Assembly (NCBI RefSeq): GCF_910589235.1
Contig: NC_060960.1
Location: 2,286,839-2,350,838, forward strand
DNA: 64,000 nucleotides
From: Vespa crabro
Lineage: Eukaryota > Arthropoda > Insecta > Hymenoptera > Vespidae
Reading direction: 5' to 3'
The position numbers were made by a program, and so were the translations under genes. This document shows, piece by piece, positions 60,307 through 64,000 of this stretch. Within the stretch, counting starts at the first letter, position 1, and the number at the start of each line of letters is the position of its first letter. A model generated the notes under the pieces. It was not told the origin of the DNA, searched no databases, and saw only the letters and a program-made list of their open reading frames with translations.

Positions 60307-61239
60307 GATCATTATTTTTTTTTGTTAGAAATATTATTTTTATATTAGTTCTTAAAAACTATTTAACTTCTACATTTTTTGACATCAGGATTAATATTAT
60401 TACACGAATAGATTAAAACGATAGATACATATGTATAATTGCTTTTTTGTTTGTTTCTATAGTTATTATTTCGTTTTATAACGAGATCAATATATCACAC
60501 TATTATAGAATTGCTATTCAAAATAGTATAATATGAAAAGAAGTCGATTATATATAATTATTATATTATATATAAAGTCGATTAGATACATTTAATTAAA
60601 CGTTAAATACTAATTGCAATGCAAAATGAAACGTTTGATGGTGCATTATATGCAGTTAAATTCATTGTTAAATTTATTGTAATTAATATTCGTGAAAGAA
60701 AAACGTAAAACCAACATGCGTTTTAACACAGATCGAGTTATTGAAAAACTCTACTCGTAAAAGATTCGAAATTCTGTATAACCGGATAGGAGCGAGGATT
60801 CGCAAACAAATAATCATGTTATGGAGAAATGCCAAATATTGCTTGACTTGATCTTTTTCCGCATGAGTAAGAATCATAAACTGTTCGACATATTTGAAAA
60901 TGTTGAGAGATCAGACATAACTCTTATCTATGCATATTATACATTAATAAAATTTTAATTCTCGGTAACATTGTCTATTATTAATCTGTAAAAACGTAAT
61001 AAATAGTAAAATGTAAATATATAAGATTCATGATAGATGTATTCTGATCAGTATTAAAAAGAAAAAAAAATGATTTTAACCCATAAACAAATACATTGAT
61101 AATCATCGATAATAATCGACATATTTTTTAATATAAAAATTCTAAGATACCATATAGAAATACTATGACCGGTATTACTATATAAAGAAATTCGTTTCGT
61201 ACATTAATCATTATGAATGATCATTCAATAAAAGCTTAA
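60307..61239. other. AT-rich sequence, nothing recognised
   Basis: A 64-codon minus-strand frame at 60683-60877 has no recognisable features. Confidence 0.4.
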
Positions 61240-61530
61240 GAAAAATCGACTTTTTTTCGGGAGAATACCTACATTTGTTGATCGGACACGACTTTTCTAT
61301 ATGTGTCTGTTTCGTAGAGTTAGGGATTATATCGATATGTATGTGGACTGGCACTTCGATATCCCGTAGGATATCCGCTATGAAACTTTTCCGATTCATC
61401 ATTGGTGTTTCTCCTGACGTGAGCAGGTTACTCTTTCACGTTTTGGGCAACTCCTATCAACGACCTGACTAGAACTCTGTCGAACAAATAGCATCCGAAG
61501 CCCGGGAGACAAAGTACTATACGTTATGTT
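61240..61530. other. Unique less AT-rich island
   Basis: Short frames are open on both strands (61275-61472 plus, 61211-61402 minus), but neither has recognisable features. A candidate conserved non-coding element. Confidence 0.25.
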
Positions 61531-62350
61531 ATGATTTTGTTTTCGATTCTGGAGTGTATGTATATATATATATATATTTTTTTTTTTACTTTATTAAAGA
61601 GAATAAAACAATTTTTACGAGTGTTTCGAATCGTTGAATAAACGTTCTCTTCAACCCATGATTTTTTGTTATTGTAGAAATTTAAAACACGAAAATATTA
61701 TACCAATTATTAAATAGATATTAAAGCACTAGTAACAGTAAAATTACATTGTCATAATTTTTTTTTATAAAAAATTAAATTGTTGCATATTTATAACATT
61801 GCATAATAAAATACGTTGAATATTAATATAATATATCGTAATTTGTCATCAAGGATCATTCATGCTAGTGTTAATAAAAAAATAATAAATTATAGGTTAT
61901 CTTGAAATAATAAGTAAATAATAAGTAAAATAAATAATAGGTTATCTTAAAATAATAAGGTATCTATCGTTAAATAAAATCATCGCTCGAGAATTTATCG
62001 ATTTAACAAAAAAAAAAAGGAAAAGAAAAAGAAAAAAAAAACAGGAAGATACATTTCATTATCTTAAGATAATGATAAAAAGTTGAGAAACATGGTCCCA
62101 ACGGTATCATTAGTCGAACCTCCCTGATTACGAATAAGGGTGAACGTAATGAATGATGTGCCTTATTAATCTAATAATGAAGTAATCTTCCGTGGGATAT
62201 AAATGACTGGGATGTTGAAAGATAAGGAAGGAACCTGGGAATATTAACGAAGAATAACAATTTTATCTCGTTACCGACATTCGTTGGAGTGAACAAAGCT
62301 AAACGAATAATGGACGAAGGTAAACGGTATTTACTACATCAATATTTCGC

Positions 62351-62380
62351 TCATTCATTCGTTCATTCATTCATTCATTC
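62351..62380 (+). repeat. (ATTC)n microsatellite
   Basis: Seven TCAT/TCGT units. Confidence 0.95.
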
Positions 62381-62821
62381 GCTTTTAACATACTTTCAAG
62401 ATTTAAGTTTCTTGTTTTTGAATTTATTCGTTCCGGTTAAAATCCGTAAATATCCATAAATAATACGAAATATTAAATACTACACATAATATTTGATGTC
62501 CACCTTTAAATCTGTTTTTACGTTTACGTTCTGATAATGAACGTGACGTAATTAACTACTATGAGTCCTTTTATCGCTATAACTTTCCTTTTATAATTCG
62601 TTACTTATTAAAAAAGTTAACCGTATTTTCAAACGTATTCACATATATTCAAATAGCTAATTTCATAATTTCGTAAGGTATAACTCAACTGCTATGATCT
62701 TGCTATCTCCCTTCCTTGTACATACAAACTTTTAATGTTAGTTTTTCTCTTTTTTCTTTTGCTTGTCTATTTAAAAACGTTCTCTTTTCCTACTTGGAAA
62801 ATTGTCGAGACAAGAAATCTT

Positions 62822-62871
62822 TCAACGCAACAACGACGACGGCGACGTCGACGACGACGACGACAACGACT
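62822..62871 (+). repeat. (ACG)n trinucleotide repeat
   Basis: CpG-rich trinucleotide run with AAC ends. GC-rich compared with all other repeats here. Confidence 0.93.
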
Positions 62872-63224
62872 AAAAGACGATGAAGCTTCGTGATTTATTT
62901 TTCTTTGCCAATTTAAAAAAAAAAAATTGAAAAAGAAAAATTTACAAATTGTACGTATCTCGTTTTACGAATTAATTGAAATAATGAGTTGGAAGTAGAT
63001 TTTGTTTTGGAGTCATTAAATATGATTGATAATAATAACTATTAATATTGATTTATTATGATATTTTAGGTTTAATTGAATACGTATGATTAGGATTTTG
63101 CGGAAAAAGGAAGTAGGAAAAGTAATTGAGGAAAGATTAATCTATGGAAGGAAAGGTTGTGACCATTGAGAGATGTTGGGATGGGACGTTGGAAAATTAA
63201 TCGAATTATACCATACGATCGTAC

Positions 63225-63303
63225 TTACATTTTATAATAATAATGATAATAGTAATAATATAGTATAATATAATAATAACGATAATTATAGTAACGATAA
63301 TGA
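63225..63303. repeat. Degenerate (AAT)n
   Basis: AAT/ATAATA units with substitutions. Confidence 0.8.
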
Positions 63304-63966
63304 AGGTATTAACTTTATATATTACAGTAATAAGTGAAACGTAAGAACTTACAATTCAGATTTTTCTTACGTAAATTTTTATATCGTTATAAATGTAGCA
63401 AGAACTTTTATTAAAAATAAAGAGACAAACGGTTAGATCTTCCATTCTCTTTTTCCATTTTCTTCTAAATTAAGATAAAAAGAAAGAAGGTTCTGAAATA
63501 AAATTTTCTCTAAGTTGTAATTACTATCGATCGATCTCGAAGTTTTCTCTCGTAGCCTCAATGAAAGTGCAACTACGTGCGAAGAAAATAAAGAAATCCT
63601 TGAAAAAGAAGAAAAAGAATGTAAAAGGAAAATGGAATTACGTTAGATTGACAGATGAGTAAAAGCCGTGGCAATGAATGGACGTGTTGGTACGAACAAC
63701 GTGAGAATGATAAATGCGAAATGGCCTACAGTGTGACGCGATTTGTTCTATACGTTTTCAATGAAACAAATAGATGTGTAATTTAAAGCATTCGATCAAT
63801 TAATTCCTATTGATCGAAAGCGTATATTGAGAATCATACTTTTTCTCCACAAAACGATCCAAAAGAATAGATAATCCAAAAGAATGACAAATAACGCATT
63901 TATCGTGATCATATTTTTCGAAGTACGATTCGTACAAAAAGAAGTTGAAATTAAAGCTTAAAAAAC

Positions 63967-63967
63967 A

Positions 63968-63998
<31 letters not shown>

Positions 63999-64000
63999 AA
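63967..64000. repeat. (CA)n-(TA)n at the right edge
   Basis: Compound repeat cut by the window end. Confidence 0.95.

Larger units (their letters stand above)
61531..63966. other. AT-rich sequence to the right edge
   Basis: A unique patch at 62080-62330 is less AT-rich. No second coding exon is evident before the window ends. Confidence 0.4.

Overview
This window looks like non-coding DNA from an arthropod nuclear genome, most likely an insect. My best guess is Hymenoptera, but no diagnostic gene fixes the taxon. It is very AT-rich and crowded with microsatellites: (GA)n/(CT)n, (TA)n, (AAT)n, (TACA)n and (GT)n runs occur every one to two kilobases. CpG is visibly retained in islands of unique sequence. 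I see no bacterial-type gene, operon, rRNA, convincing tRNA or CRISPR array. Nearly all long open frames are translations of simple repeats (SLSL from CT, ERER from GA, IYIY from TA, KKK from A/G tracts) and are not proteins.

The one coding element I support with some confidence is a first coding exon on the + strand at 3890-3935. It has an ideal start context (ACAATGG), encodes a short signal-peptide-like sequence (MVARVPQQVLLLLVL), and ends at a strong GTAAGT donor in phase 1. Upstream is a CpG-rich promoter or leader-like stretch (about 2900-3700) and a (GAA)n tract. The rest of the window, more than 60 kb, is best read as the very long first intron (or first few introns) of a secreted or membrane protein gene that continues beyond the right edge. 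I cannot name the gene.

In keeping with a giant intron, the + strand carries several juxtaposed 3'/5' splice-site motifs (pyrimidine tract, then AG|GTRAG) of the kind used for recursive splicing. The best are at 22706/22707 and 47385/47386, with weaker ones at 11726/11727, 58174/58175 and 8094/8095. A 55-base acidic candidate exon (39338-39392) has good splice sites and a phase compatible with exon 1. A 70-base candidate at 51926-51995 fits its outgoing phase. Both are hypotheses.

Other structure: a roughly 2.6-kb element with long diverged inverted repeats (42795-45417). Its interior holds an LTR-like block on the minus strand (43440-44090) and a degenerate 187-base tandem array with a conserved hairpin (44210-44790). 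A 101-base segment is duplicated 2.1 kb apart (16737 and 18858), and the second copy carries an inverted arm. A composite motif is duplicated in the same order 1.1 kb apart (6684-6750 and 7825-7916). There is a 48-base near-perfect palindrome at 35159-35206, a polypurine domain of about 1 kb at 26500-27660, and several unique, less AT-rich islands that are candidate conserved intronic enhancers.
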